Below, in pieces: positions 11,923-24,050 of a stretch of 64,000 nucleotides of DNA. The translations under genes and the position numbers were made by a program. The stretch comes from Udeniomyces pyricola (Eukaryota; Basidiomycota; Tremellomycetes; Cystofilobasidiales; Mrakiaceae), in the NCBI GenBank assembly GCA_039545295.1, contig BCIK01000013.1, forward strand, positions 744,001 through 808,000, written 5' to 3'. The notes beneath the pieces are model-generated. The model was not told the DNA's origin, searched no databases, and worked only from the letters and a program-made list of their open reading frames with translations. Positions within the stretch are counted from its first letter, which is position 1, and every line of letters starts with the position of its first letter.

Positions 11923-14300
11923 ATGTCTACAATCAGTACGTTCCTGCTCCGTTCGCATGTCCACTGCATCGCCCGAACGCGCGAACGGTGTCGTTTTGGT
12001 TCGATTGTTATCTAGGCTCGGATGCTGGCTCACGTTTGCACCTTGGGTCGATTTTATTCATACACCTGGGTACCTGACTTGGTCTAAGTAGCTTCGGCTC
12101 TTGAGATCGGACTCATCGGTGTAGTCTCTGCCGCATCCGCCCTCCTCGTCACCAAACAGGTCGCGCCTGAACTCGTTCCGGAAACCGTCTTGCCCTCACC
12201 CCCAACGACCACTTCGACCGCCACCTCGACTGACGATCAGCCTCTCTCCCTCTCCCACACCGAGGACATCAAACACGACCCCGCCGAGCTTCCTACTGGC
12301 GTTGCTCCATCCGACATTGCCCCTGCTCCCCAGACTGAATCCGCTCCTCGACCGTCCTCGCCTCCCGCGCTTCATCAAACCGAGCGAGACGTTCCCATCA
12401 AGACGTCTTCCGCCCAATCTTCAGACATCCTCGCGGCGCTTGGTTCACCCATTCCTCTTTCCTCGAGCACATCCAAAGTCACGCATACCATCATCTCTCC
12501 GACTAGCTTCGACTACCCTGCTGAAGCTCTTACGTTGCCCGCCCACCAGACCACCCAAAACCTCGTCCCTGCGACCCTCCCGACCTCATCGTCTTCGTCT
12601 TCCATCGCTTCAGTCAACGACCTCGACGAAGCGGATTCGCAAGCGTCCATCCGCTCAATCCCCCCAACTCCCGCTGCCGACGCCTTCTCATCTGCCCCGC
12701 CCACGCCCTTTGCCTCCCAGGAACAGACCAACCCCATCCCTGTGACCACCGAGCTTTCTCGCATCTCCTCCCACTCATCTAACATGTCTGCCCCTCCCAT
12801 TGAGACCATCAGTTCTGAACAGACTCTTAACCACCCGTACGTCGCCGTCGAGCCCGTTGACAACCACCCCCGACGGTCCCACGAAGACCTCGTACAGTCT
12901 GCCTCTCAGCTGAGCGTTGAAGACCGAGAAAGGGAACAGCAGGAAGTCATGGACCGCCACCAACGCGACCACGTCATCGAGGAGTCTGTCATCAGTCCTG
13001 TCGGCGTTCATAACGATGGTATGATGAAGAACTTTATGCCTGTCCCCATCTCGTAAGTTGTCGACATGTGCACTGGGATTCATGTTGGGTTGCTGGCTTG
13101 CTGGCTCCCAGGCTGACTGTTCACGCTGTCGGCCCTGGTTCTTCCAACTCCTCGTCATAGTCCCATGTCCACGACCGAGGTTCACGAGCCCGAGCAACCT
13201 TTTGTCTCCGACACTGCGATCGATCCCAACACCACGCCCTATACTGCGCCTGTTGTTAACGAGCTCTCCTCTCACGATGGCCAAGATCAATCCCATGCCA
13301 GGGGTCCGTCGTTCGACGAGCAGCGAGTTCCGGTCCAGACCAACACCGTTCCGTCAGTACAAGAGATCTGCATGCGGAATTGAACAATAATGTATTCAGC
13401 TGCCAATCCTTATTCTCTTTTGCTGTAGATTGGCCCAATTGCCCGTCATACAAACCGCCAACCTTGGTTCGGATGTCGCTTACTCCCACGGTGATGCCAG
13501 TCCTGCCTCTGTCGGCACTCCTGCCTCTACGTACGGCGCGCACGCTTCGCCCAAAGACATTGCCAAAATCTCTAAGTCTGAACGTGCGTATCTCTTTTGC
13601 TACTACGGTCACCGATGGATCAACGTCGCTCATGATCTTTGCGGCCATCCCACCTTTTGGTCTCTTCTATGCAGACAAACGTAACAAGTCCATCTCCAAG
13701 ATTCTCAAGCAAGAAGATAAGGACGAAGCCAAGCGGTTGGAGCTGTTAGTAAACCTTCTATTGCAGTCTTTTTGTGTGGCCTGCCTGTGACCACGTCACC
13801 ACCCATCTTTGTATGTTCACAGTCTTTCCCATCGTCCCGTGTCTTTCGCAGTGCTATCAAGGAGCTTTCTCGCTTGCAAAAGAACCAACGTGATGCCGTC
13901 GCCGCCGAGTCCAAAGCGGGCAAAATCCAAGGCGAAGCGCTCAAGGTGGAAAGGAAAGCACACGAGAGGTGTGTATGTTTGTTTTTGTGGTTGTTTACCC
14001 ATGGCTCTTCTTGAGCTGGTTTCCTGGCACGTCGTTAGTTGCTTAAAACATCCGATACCCTCGTACTGACGATAGTATCGTCGTTACGTTCAACCCAGAT
14101 TCCTCAAAGAGAAGGCTCTCTATGACAAGACCCTCGCACACCTTCACACCCGAGAGGAGGAGCTTGAGGCTCATCGAGCGGCCACTTTGCGCCAATCTCA
14201 AATCTTGGGCGAGCACACCGAGAAGGTCGAGCAGCTCAGGAACGCTAAGGCTGTGGATGACCGCCTCCGTGCCGAAAAGCTGGCTGAACTGAGGAGGTAA
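11923..14300 (+). CDS. Ncp1-like coiled-coil protein (3' end uncertain)
   Basis: Exons 11923-11935, 12092-13052, 13161-13352, 13429-13583, 13675-13744, 13852-13968 and 14099-14300 join in phase. The N-terminus has one short hydrophobic segment (ALEIGLIGVVSAASALLV, about residues 7-24). A long Ser/Thr/Pro-rich disordered region of about 400 residues follows, then a C-terminal coiled coil rich in Lys/Glu/Ala (AIKELSRLQKNQRDAVAAES through KVEQLRNAKAVDDRLRAEKL). The layout resembles fungal proteins annotated as DNA-binding protein Ncp1; I recall this from family descriptions and cannot confirm it. Translation may stop at TAA 14298-14300, or the weak GTAAAA donor there may be used to reach a basic tail past 14500. 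The first exon is only 13 bp of coding sequence. Confidence 0.7.
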
Positions 14301-14746
14301 AAATGCGATACTTCCATCAAGGGGTCTATGCCACTGTTCCCGTTTTCTTGTCGTCGTTACGGTTATCATTTAATTATCTTGGTACCCTGTCTAGTCATTG
14401 CGCTTGTATCCATGAAACTTGTTCGCGTTGAGCCGGTCGGAATAGAGGACGTACTGATCAACAAGGGTCCGCTATTGATGCCATCTCCGTCGTTGCGGGG
14501 CTCATGTTGCCTCGGAAGAACATCAAGAGGTCTGAAAGACTCCGGAGCTTGAAGTTTAAAATCAAGTCGTTGAAAGGCTCGCCCCTATGTGTCGCTTCGT
14601 GTTCATCTAGTTCCCTCTCAGATCTCTGTCGTTTTCTTGATTTTCATCGATGCTTAACACGCATCCATGCGAATGAATCAGGGGTCTTTGACTTTCTCCT
14701 CTCGCCCATCCCCCCCCCCCCCTTCCTCCACCTTCTCCATATTTAG
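14301..14746. other. 3' region of Ncp1-like gene and bZIP promoter
   Basis: Either 3' UTR or a last intron plus exon of the upstream gene: a frame from an AG at about 14445 is open through MLPRKNIKRSERLRSLK. It also contains a C run at 14710-14722 immediately before the next ATG. Confidence 0.45.
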
Positions 14747-16110
14747 ATGCCTACCACTCGCAGTGCCACCTCATCGTCTCTTCCACAGACTGCTGCCAAT
14801 GTTTCCCTGCGTCCCAACTCCACCGATGGTCATATCAAGCGAAGCATGACAGCAGGCCCACCCTCGGCACTGCTCAAATCAAACAAAAGGCCGAGGACTC
14901 AGATGACGGCTGCAGAGAAGGCGGAGGACATCAAAGCGAAGAACAGGGTCAAGTAAGTACCTTCTCGACCAAGTCGCTTGGACTCGTTAGCGGCGGATAA
15001 GCTTGGGGAGAGAGGGGGGGCGGGGGGTGAGTCAAGTGATCTAAAAACTCTGGATTAAGATGACTTATTGCTCCGACGTACATGATATATCATTATACGG
15101 CATCAATGCGTTTCTTGTCTCTCCACCTTCCTTTCCTTTCCAGACAGCGTGCATATAGGGGTAACTCAATTGTCCGCTTCCTCCGTTTGCAGTTTGTCAG
15201 TGGATATTACTGCTCATCATGTCTCCATGGTTTTGAGTCCACCAGAACGACTCGCCAACAATATATCGACACTTTCACAAGAGAACGCAACACTGAAGGC
15301 CGCGATCATCGAGGCCCAGAGGGTGTCAGATCTTCGCATCAAAGAACTCGAGGCTCAAGTGAGCGACTTCAGAGCGGCTCTTTGCGGGCAACATGGGCGA
15401 ATCGCCTTACGTACCCCACTTCAGGGTGAGGACGAAGACATGCGGGAGGAGGAAGATACAGGGTTGGTTGTTTGCCTTGCAACGACGTAAACCTCACAAT
15501 CAGATCGAGGTGGGTTATCTTCCTCCTCATCAGTGTCATCATTGACCGAACTAGTTGCGTTGATGCTGTGCCATAGAATCCAGCTGATTGGACAAGCGAA
15601 TGTCTGCTCTCAGATGGGGAATCATCCGACGCGCACTCAACCCCATCTTCCTTCACCTCGAACGCCTCATATCGATCAGATATGTCGTCGACTTCAAAAT
15701 TTCTCGATCTTTACAGCGGAACTTCTGTCAGCGCCTTATCAGACAGACCTTCGCCATGCAACTCTTCCTGTTATGACTTACACGAACCATCCGACCAGCA
15801 TCAACTTCAAACGCTCTCCCGCCTGCTTTCCATCGATAAGACAGACGGTCTGGTTTTCGTCCATCCATCTTTTCAGCAGCCCTTATCCCTCGTCGAAGAT
15901 TCCAGATCTTCATCTACCCTACCGATTGACCCATCTTCTCAGCCTAGTGGTCGATTGTTGGCTCGCATCGGTTTTTCCAACTCAGATCTCGGACAAACAG
16001 CTAGCAAGAACCCGAATGGCATCGTAGGTGAAGATGACTGTAAGGATACGGCTATGTACTACGATGAGCTTCAACAGCCATCCGATATCGGTTCCACGTG
16101 GGAGTTCTAG
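14747..16110 (+). CDS. bZIP transcription factor, Yap/Pap1-like basic region
   Basis: The start ATG at 14747 opens a 206-bp exon ending in AAKNRV-type basic residues. A 17-bp microexon (15144-15160) and an exon from 15246 join in phase to give NRVKQRAYRERLANNISTLS, which matches the Yap-family signature N-x-x-A-Q-x-x-F-R except Ala to Lys and Phe to Tyr. A leucine zipper follows (RERL, ISTL, ENATL, then EAQ, KELEAQV). After an acidic stretch (GEDEDMREEEDTG) the next clear coding segment is Ser-rich (LLSDGESSDAHSTPSSFTSN onwards) and runs to a stop at 16108-16110. The joining intron in 15465-15580 is unresolved; a phase-0 join to the AG before 15577 works. Yap proteins govern stress responses; the regulon here is not known. 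Confidence 0.8.
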
Positions 16111-16707
16111 TGAACTCCCAGACCAGGCACAACTGAGTGAGTGGCTTGATTGATGCTCAGTAAACTAAATCATCGCCAAGTTGTCTCTTCTCTTCCGTCG
16201 ACGGATGTACTGAAGACCATGTGATGTATATATGTCTGTCAACCTTGCCCAAGCTCGCATATATCTAGTGTTCCTTGTATCCTCGCCGGCAGCATCATCC
16301 TGCAGTCCATTGACAATTGCCTGCGTGTTCATTATATACGTGTTCTTCTATATCATCGCGTTCTTGGTCGACACATTGAATTTCTTGCCTCGTCTTCCTT
16401 GCTTCGTTCCCGTTTCTACTTGACATCTTGCTTTATTCGCTCAAAACGTTTAGTCACAAACGACGTGGGTCTCATGTCCATTCGCGCTACGTACCGCCCA
16501 AGCTCCAAGCCTTGGCATTTTCTCCCCCCCCCCCCCTTTCCACCCCCCAACCTCAATCTCCTGCTTCCAAGATCTTTAACTGCTGCATGTCTACGCCATC
16601 TCCCCCTTTCTGCTCAGTCCTGCCAAATTACACGTGATCTGTCTTGAGAAAACACGTCGATGATCCAACATTGCTTACCCCTGATCTCACCGATTTTGAA
16701 GTATATG
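16111..16707. other. convergent 3' intergenic region
   Basis: Lies between the ends of the bZIP gene (+) and CDC20 (-). It is pyrimidine-rich on plus, with a C run near 16526-16537. No gene seen. Confidence 0.5.
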
Positions 16708-19335
16708 TTATCGGATTTTGATGCCCCCCGTCTTGCCCATCTTACCCCCGCCTCCAAGCATTTCGTTTTCGTCATCACCTGCGGTCGTCCCTTTCGGTTT
16801 ACCGGTTGGTCGAGCGTCCCAAACCTTCCAAAACTAAGGAATCAGAAACGAATTCATTAGCAAACTAGCGGTTTATTCCATATACCAAGTGTTGACAAAG
16901 GACGGACCTTGAGGTTCTCATCGCTTGCTGCAGTGCCGACCGTACTTCCGTCCGGACTGAGCGCGCTTCCCAAGACTCGAGTGTCGTGAGCGGGGACTTC
17001 CCATATCTGCTGAAGCGACGGGTACGACCAGAGGCAGATGGTGTTGTCCGGGAATCCATGGGTAGACAAGATTTCCTTTGAGTGAGGCGAAAAGATGAGA
17101 GACGTGACTTGGGACGGGGTCGGCAGAGATGAGATTCGCGAGCCAGTTGTTGAGGACCTGATACGTGAGGACGTAATAAAGAAAGCAGAGAAGGGTGTAA
17201 GCATCGAATCGAGGAGGTGCGTTGCCCAAGCAAGACGACCATCGCCCGCACCAAAAGTGAATCGTTTGATCCCCGGTGCCACCTCCGGTGGCGAGAAGGC
17301 TTGATTGCCATGGACACCAGGCCAATGCCTTGAACCCATGATCCAAGATGAAAAATCCAAGATTTCGGGTCAGTATGGGTATGTCGAGGCATGATACACG
17401 TCTTTACATGGACAGGTAATGAGTTGACCTTGACCGCAGCCGTATGGTTCCTTTTAGTCCATCGAGCGTTGACCCGAGGTGCCTCAATGCCAGTGGTTGA
17501 GTCAGTCGACATGAACGAGCCAGACGTTCTTCCGCTGTGAGAACCATCGCAGAAAGAGTCAGTCTAACATCAACGCGAGCTGCAGATCGTCATGATACGT
17601 ACTCCCAGCAATTGACAACGTTGTCGTTGCCACCCGAAGCGAGAATTTGACCGTCGGATCGCCATGTCAAGCCACAGACCTAAAAGGAGTTGATGGTCAG
17701 TTACGCAAGAAAGCGGTCAGGCGTAGCATGGAAGTTACTCACCTCGGCAGAGTGACCGAGCAGCTCCCCAACTTTGTGCCGAGCAACTCGGACATCATGG
17801 TGATGGATCGACCCGTCTCTGCAGCCCGACGATAGAAGATGACCATGCCAGGACATGACAGGCACTCGGGACTACATCGAAGCATGTAGGAAGAGCCATT
17901 CGTCATCAACCTTGCTAAAGCTATCACAGTAATGGGCACAATCGAATGCAAACCAGTCCTTACTGCGTGTCCAGCCATCGTTCGGAGTTTTGTTTGAGTT
18001 TCGGCGTCCCAGACTTCAATCTCACCCCGTTCGTTACCGACTGCAATGTACGCTCCATCACCAGCCCAGGTGAGGGATGTCACTTGAGGACTGTCGTCAG
18101 TCGGTCTAATCAGAAACACATTGCGAGTCAGCTGTTCGTTGAATTGGGAAGTTCCTTGATGATGAAAATAATATTAAAAAAACAAATACAAAAAAAGGAC
18201 CTTGAGCCCGTTGGATTAACTCACTCGCCAAGCCCGCTGACGCTTCCACTCTCTGCGTTCCAAACGTAAACGGCTTCCCCTAGCCCGATTCCAACCATGT
18301 TGTCCGAGCTCCAAGCGAGCAGGTTGAGGTAGTAATCATCGACCATGCCCGGAGCGTCGAGTACCCTTTCTGGTCTCGTCGGAATAGCCCGCTTTCGCGC
18401 TTTGGGGTCAAGTTTACCTCCAGGAGCGGATGCTGACCCGGCGGAAGCGCTGGTCCCCAGCTTGGTGTAACGACGAAGTTGGGCGTGTCCGAGATCATGA
18501 GAGGCTGAAGCGGTCGGCGGCGCTTGAGCAAAGGCAAGAATGCGAGTTGAAGGTGCCGCATCGGTTAGATCTTCATTTGAAAGTAGGGTCGAAGCAATGG
18601 TGGAGTTGGAGTTGTTGAACGAGTCGTTGGGCGTCGCCGAAGTAGAAGAGGAGGAGAGAGCTGGGGCGCCAAGGTTGGCGGTGGAGGCAGATGAGGATGA
18701 TCGCTGAGGGATGAATCGATCCGACTGCGAGGCACACGACATGAAGTCAAGATGAAGAATACATATCCAAAGGGGAGGGCTTGAGCTATGGAACGTTTGG
18801 CAGCCAATGGCTGAAGTCGCAGTTCTGTCGGGGACAAGTCACTGCGGTAAACTTGGTTGTGACGTACCTGGGTGCCAGCACTGGCCGACCTCTTCGGTTG
18901 CAGACTTGCAGCCTCCTTACCGATCCATTCTTGATCGGCAACGCTCATTCCTCCCATAGCTTGACTGATTGCGAGCGTACTATCGACCTCTGCGCGCCCA
19001 CGTGATAAGGATGGGAGAGTAGCCGAGCTTTTGGGAGGGGAAGCTCTTCTCGGGCGAGCAAGGAAGACGTTAGAGCTGTCAAAAGAACAGAATCACGGGG
19101 TGTGAGTCAGGTACTTCTGAGTACGTTGTATGAGTACTTTGTAGTCAGGAGGTTGTCCTGCTCACTTGTCGCCCGGAATAGGTCGCGAAGACTTCGACGA
19201 CACGCTAGGTCGACCGGCGTCGGTCGAGGTAAGGGAAACATTGGCGAACCGATCAGCTAACCCTCCGCCGCCGGCGGCTCCAAGAGGAGAGGCAGGGCGT
19301 GAGCGGCTAGAACCACGGGGAGGAGTGACGGGCAT
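16708..19335 (-). CDS. CDC20: Cdc20/Slp1 APC/C activator, WD40 protein
   Basis: Activator and substrate receptor of the anaphase-promoting complex. Exons include 19335-19166, 19075-18868, 18724-18225, further WD40 exons to about 16900, and a last exon 16833-16708. The C-box is SDRFIPQR, at the start of exon 3. Then come [21 protein letters not shown], the first propeller blade, then [53 protein letters not shown] and [17 protein letters not shown]. The last exon starts FWKVWDARP and ends GGIKIR-stop, giving the C-terminal Ile-Arg tail that docks on the APC/C TPR subunits. I did not see a KEN box. Start chosen at [14 protein letters not shown] rather than an upstream in-frame ATG, whose extension looks like UTR. 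Confidence 0.93.
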
Positions 19336-19690
19336 GTGAATGGCTGAGGAAGAAGGCGATAAGAGATGGTGAAGAGTAGGAAACGGAAAGAGTGTGCAGG
19401 AGACAGGTCGCCACCGTCGGTCGCGTTGATCAATGTTTGGGAATGGAGTCAAACAGGAAGCTGTGGAAAGCAGGCGCGTCCCAACTTTACCGTTCAAGTC
19501 GCGTCCATTTGGTTTTTCTGTTCAATTTATTTATCACTTTGTCTGCTATATGTCGTCTCAGTGGTTTGTCCTGCCAGTTGGTTCATTCCATCCAACGGGT
19601 TCAACGACGCACAAGATATCCTACATAAGGACTAAATCCAAACCTCAACCCAGGGCCCACCGGCGACCTGCTTCCCTTCCCCTTGACCTC
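19336..19690. promoter_or_regulatory. CDC20 upstream region
   Basis: 355 bp between the CDC20 start and the end of the next minus-strand gene. It should contain the CDC20 promoter and the 3' UTR of the eisosome gene. No specific element identified. Confidence 0.5.
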
Positions 19691-22571
19691 TCATCCCTCG
19701 TACGGGGGAGCGACCTCGTGCGACGACCCGTTCGGCCCCCTTCTAACATTCAGAGGCTGTGTGTTGCGCTCCATGCTGTTACGAGCGTCCTCCTCGCTCA
19801 CCCCTTCGTCGTCACTCCTATCGGGAGGCTGAAACCCACCTCCGTTCCTGCCCAAAGTGCCTTGTTGGCGCCGCTTGAAGAAGGCGCCAGCCTTGACCTT
19901 GCCCGATCCAGAACCTGACATGGTATCCGAATCCTGAGAGTAGAACTCTGGGCGAGATGTCGGAGATGTGGCAGAAGAAAAGTGAAGGTTGTCCGTCTCT
20001 CGCTCGACCTCGCGCTGAGCGGCAGCGGAGGTCGAGGCTTGCTCATTGGCGTATTCCTCGGGAGGGGAGGAACTAAACGCGGTTGACGATACTACGATAG
20101 CAGCAGGCTGACGAGAGTACGTAGTTGACGCCGAGCGAGGGGGTTCTATGATCTGGGGCGGACGAGGGAGTTGGGTGACAGGTTGGGGCGGTGACGCAGG
20201 TCGATCGTCGTATGCTGAAGATACCGGGATAGGATTTGCCCGCAAATTACATCAGTGATCATCGAGTAGACAACTGATTCAGAAGACACAGAGGGTACGT
20301 ACAGTAAGCGTACTCGGGGTAAGGTTCAACAGTAGGCGAGACCGGGCCAGTATTCCCTCGAATAAGTTCGGGTGCGTCAACATAAGATTCACGTTCTCGC
20401 TCGCTCAACGGTGTGCCACGGTCCATGTGGGGCTGAGAGAATGGTGCCTTGGGTGGCTGAGAGTCATTGGGTCCGACTTGATTATTAGTGGGTACCTGTG
20501 CGCTGTGTGACTGTAGAGCAGACGGGGGCAGCTGGGCGTGTTGCCCATTGTCATTGGCAGAGGCTGGATAGAAGGCGGGAGTCTCGTAGTTATTGGTAGT
20601 AATTGGGGAAGCGTAAGGTAAGAGCGACTCCTCTGCGAGGTATGCGCCGGTGAAGGAAGAGGAGGTGTGATGAGTATTGCCTTCGACTTGAGGATGGGTT
20701 GACGTATGCGTTGGCGGATAGGTTGGCTGATCGGGGCTTCGTCCAATAGGATTACCGAGGCCAAGGCTTGAAAGCGTTGGGCCGGCCAGCCCGGGTCTCA
20801 CGCCATCACCCAGCGTCTCGTTTCGGGCAGGCGATGGGATGGAATGATAAGCATCTACTCCGGGTTCTTCGCCGAGCGGGATCTCGTTGCCAAAGCCGTC
20901 ATCTCTAGTTGTAGACGGCTCCCGAACGGCGAAGACAGGGAGCTCCTGCTGCCTTGCCTGAAAGCTGTTGCGGTAACTCATAGCAGGCGAGAGGGGCGCT
21001 GAGGACCTTGGGACTTCTTGTCCTTCGGGCGAAAGAACGAAAGGAGGATGAGCTGTAGGGAGGCCTGTTGGGGATGTCGGAGACGTGACAGATGCGGAGG
21101 CAGCGCTGTTGGACGTCGGTTGTTGGGAAGGTAGAAGGCGCGAAGGAAGCTCGGGATTACCATCTTCATGATTGGTGGTTTGGGGGTAGTCCGCGTAAGT
21201 AGCATAAGGCTCGCTTTCGACCGTAGGCGTCACTCCTGAGATAGGATGTTGGGCAATGATTTGCGGCTGCAGAGAAACCGCGGGCGGGTTGTAACCTGAA
21301 GGGGAGAAAGGAATTTTACGACTTCAGCTGTGTGTCCCGCTCAGGCATCGGCTCGATCGCATCGATTAAGTCAGTAAGCAGACACGTACGGACACCTCCA
21401 ATGCACTTGCGGGCTTCTTCAGATAGATGCGCGGTGCGTTCGTGGGCTTCGAAAACGAAATGTAAGGCAGCGATATTGAGTAATGCAAATTTTCCATGAA
21501 TGAGTATCGAATGCGCCTCGAAGCTCACATGTGTAAGGGGAGCGTCCATAACCAGGAGGGGTGGTGTCGAGTGGGACCTCTTCAATGAGGAGCTGGGGCG
21601 GAACAGGAAGGAAGCCTCGATCAGTCGCGCGTATCTGCTGCGGTTGTAGTGTGCGTGAAACGGAACGCTCACCAGACCGAGATCGCCCACGATTGTCATC
21701 TTCTCAGCAAGCTCAGAAACAGCGGAAAACTTGATGGCTAGCCCTTCCTTGGTGCAGAGTCGCTTTTGGTCCGAAAGACGGGCTTCGCCAGTCATGATTT
21801 CCGAATCGAGCTGGATGAGCCGGAACACAGGTGGGTAGAGTCAGTCTCTGTGCTGCAAGGTTGAAGAATTAGCATGGGCAAACGGACCTCGCGCATTTCG
21901 TTGCGCAGCGACTGAAGTAACTCCGTTTGCTGTTGAAGAGATTTGTGTTCGGCGCTCATCTTGACGAGTTTCTTCTCGGCCGATTCGGCTTTAGAACCGA
22001 CGCCTCGCCTCTTCTTCTTGAGATCATCAAGGTCCTCCTCTTGGGTACGGACTGACGAATGTTTTTTTTTTTTGGGAGCGGAGAGCGAGAGATTGCGAGT
22101 TTGGATAAGTCAAAGAGTACATCAACTGGTGCTCGACAGTGTGTTTATGCGAGAAGGAAGAGACGCGTCATCGGAAAGGCAAGAAAAAGGCTTGACTGGG
22201 CATGATATCGTAACCTCGAACGCACTTGCTTTGAAGAGAGCCCGAATGTGTGTCGTACGTTCGCCGAAGACGGTGTAGGCCTCACTGAGGCAAGCGAGCA
22301 AGTCACTCGCCCGGGATGAGACATCAGCGAGATCATCGCCTTCAGACTCGCCCCAGGCGGCGAGCGCGGTGGCGGCCTTTGTCGTGTCTTGGGCGAGACG
22401 ATCATGCTGAGCAAGCACAGCCTTCTCGTCGGTGATGAGAGATTGAAGCAGTTTGAGGTCAGGATTGCCGAGGAGCGAGGGGATGGTGGATGTGTGGGCC
22501 AGTCCTGCGCGAGCTTTCGTGAAGAGACCGCCGGAGCCGGATGAGACCCTGCCCAGACTGGAACGATTCAT
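19691..22571 (-). CDS. Pil1/Lsp1-type eisosome BAR protein with long disordered tail
   Basis: Eisosome core component that shapes plasma-membrane furrows. The BAR-like domain is spread over the first exons (22571 to about 21400). Its blocks are NPDLKLLQSLITDEKAV, ALAAWGESEGDDLADVSSRA, KIRTQEEDLDDLKKKRRGVG, LSDQKRLCTKEGLAIKFSAV with SELAEKMTIVGDLG, and LLIEEVPLDTTPPGYGRSPY. All match the Pil1 family order. Classic Pil1 proteins are about 340 residues; here a Pro/Ser/Gln-rich tail of roughly 530 residues follows, from YNPPAVSLQPQ, ending with an AFFKRRQQGTLGRN basic patch and a stop at 19691-19693. The two long tail exons are about 21300-20290 and 20240-19691. Such tails are known in some basidiomycete Pil1-like proteins, as far as I recall. 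Confidence 0.88.
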
Positions 22572-23281
22572 TGGGAAGGGAGAGTAGCGGGTGGCTTTAA
22601 ATGTGAGTGAGAGTGTGGATGAGGAGATGAATGTGAGTGTGAGTATGTGGGAGATGGACGAGGTGGATGGGATGGATGGAATGGATAAGTCGTGTGGATG
22701 ACGATGGGTGATGATCTGATGTAGTTCGCAGTCATTCGCAGTTGATCGATCGGCTGGGCGCCCGGCGCTGGTTGATGAGATATGGTGCAAGGTGTGGGCA
22801 AGGTGTGGGCAAGTGTGGGCTTGTTGCATATTCTTGGTATATTATTAAGGGTGAGTATGACAGGTGACTGACCATGTCCGCCATCAACGTGACCACATGT
22901 CATATGTCACATATCACAGGCAACGATATTATATTGATGTAATGATACAAAATGATATATGTTACACTGATAAGAAATTATCGATCATCATGGATCAGAT
23001 CATCTCCAAGTCAACGGATCGAACCACAACGGATTGACGTTCAGTTTGTATGTTTTCCTATCACGGTAACATAACCGATATGCATGGATATACATATATC
23101 TATGTCGTTTTCAGTACTCGATCCTTGTGAGATGCATGTGTATGACAGGTTAGACTTATATGATGCATGGTTATCATATATATACAAACTGCGGCAGGCT
23201 GCATCTCGCATATCGGATCAACATTGGATCGCTCTCGTCTCTCCCAACATTGAGGCCCGCTTCTTTGTCTCTTGCCGCCAA
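22572..23281. promoter_or_regulatory. upstream region of eisosome gene, AT-rich
   Basis: Holds the promoter of the Pil1-like gene (imperfect gtgagt and ggatgg repeats around 22610-22690) and AT-rich DNA with several TATATA runs near 22920-23110. No gene seen. Confidence 0.5.
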
Positions 23282-24050
23282 TCACTTCTCCTCACTAGCT
23301 GTTGATGCTTGCCCTGGTCCGGCTCCGCTGGAATCTCCGCCATTTGACATGGCAGCCAAAGATGGGTCCCCTGGCTTCGAGGGCGCTCCTACGCATCATC
23401 AGTAATCGCCATTCAACAAGGCCAAAACATTCTGATTTGTTTCAGTCCCAGGATATAGACAACATTTTTTCTGCTGACCCTAGAAGGCAAGTACGTACCG
23501 TAAGTGGACGAATCAGGAAGTGGATTCTCTACTGATCCTTTCTTCTCGCCTAGTCGGTGTCCTGGGATTGAGGCTTCCGATTGGTGAAGCGTCGTCTTGG
23601 TGTCCGCCTCGCCAACCTGCCGCGACGACGTTGTCATGAGTTATTACGAGTTGAGGAAAGCATTAGCTCGTATTGAACCCAATAATTCTCAACATCGCAA
23701 GAGAAAATCCATGTCGGATCTCGATACAGATCGATGGCGGGTGACGATCGATCACACATACCATTTGGTCCACACCTTCCTTGAGGGACGATGCCGTCTA
23801 CAACGATAACGAACGAAGTCAAACATTGGGTAGACCAAGCAGCAGTGAATTAGCACATTGCATTGACCACAAGAAACACTCAAACCCAGCTGTCAGTTGC
23901 CAGCAACTCTTGATTCAGCCTCACCGATCGAACAGCGTCAGTCATCTTCGATGTGAGACCAGCATACCCCCGACTGGATAAAGGAATAAGGCTCGGGACC
24001 GCCGAGACTGCAAGGGAGCGATGGAGGAGAGCGATGGTGGCAGAATGCAT
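23282..24050 (-). CDS. small protein with mitochondrial-type leader, tandem paralogue A
   Basis: Four exons join in phase: 24050-23925 (42 codons), 23797-23762 (36-nt microexon), 23616-23499 and 23388-23282, giving 128 residues. The leader is Arg/Ser/Ala rich without acids, followed by SRGYAGLTSKMTDAVRS, which looks like a mitochondrial presequence and cleavage region. The microexon encodes TASSLKEGVDQM. The rest is hydrophilic (VGEADTKTTLHQSEASIPGH, then a Gly/Ser/Ala tail ending TASEEK). The layout, phase-0 first introns and the KMTDAV/KSMTESV match relate it to the next gene. I do not recognise the family; function unknown, mitochondrial location inferred. Confidence 0.7.
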
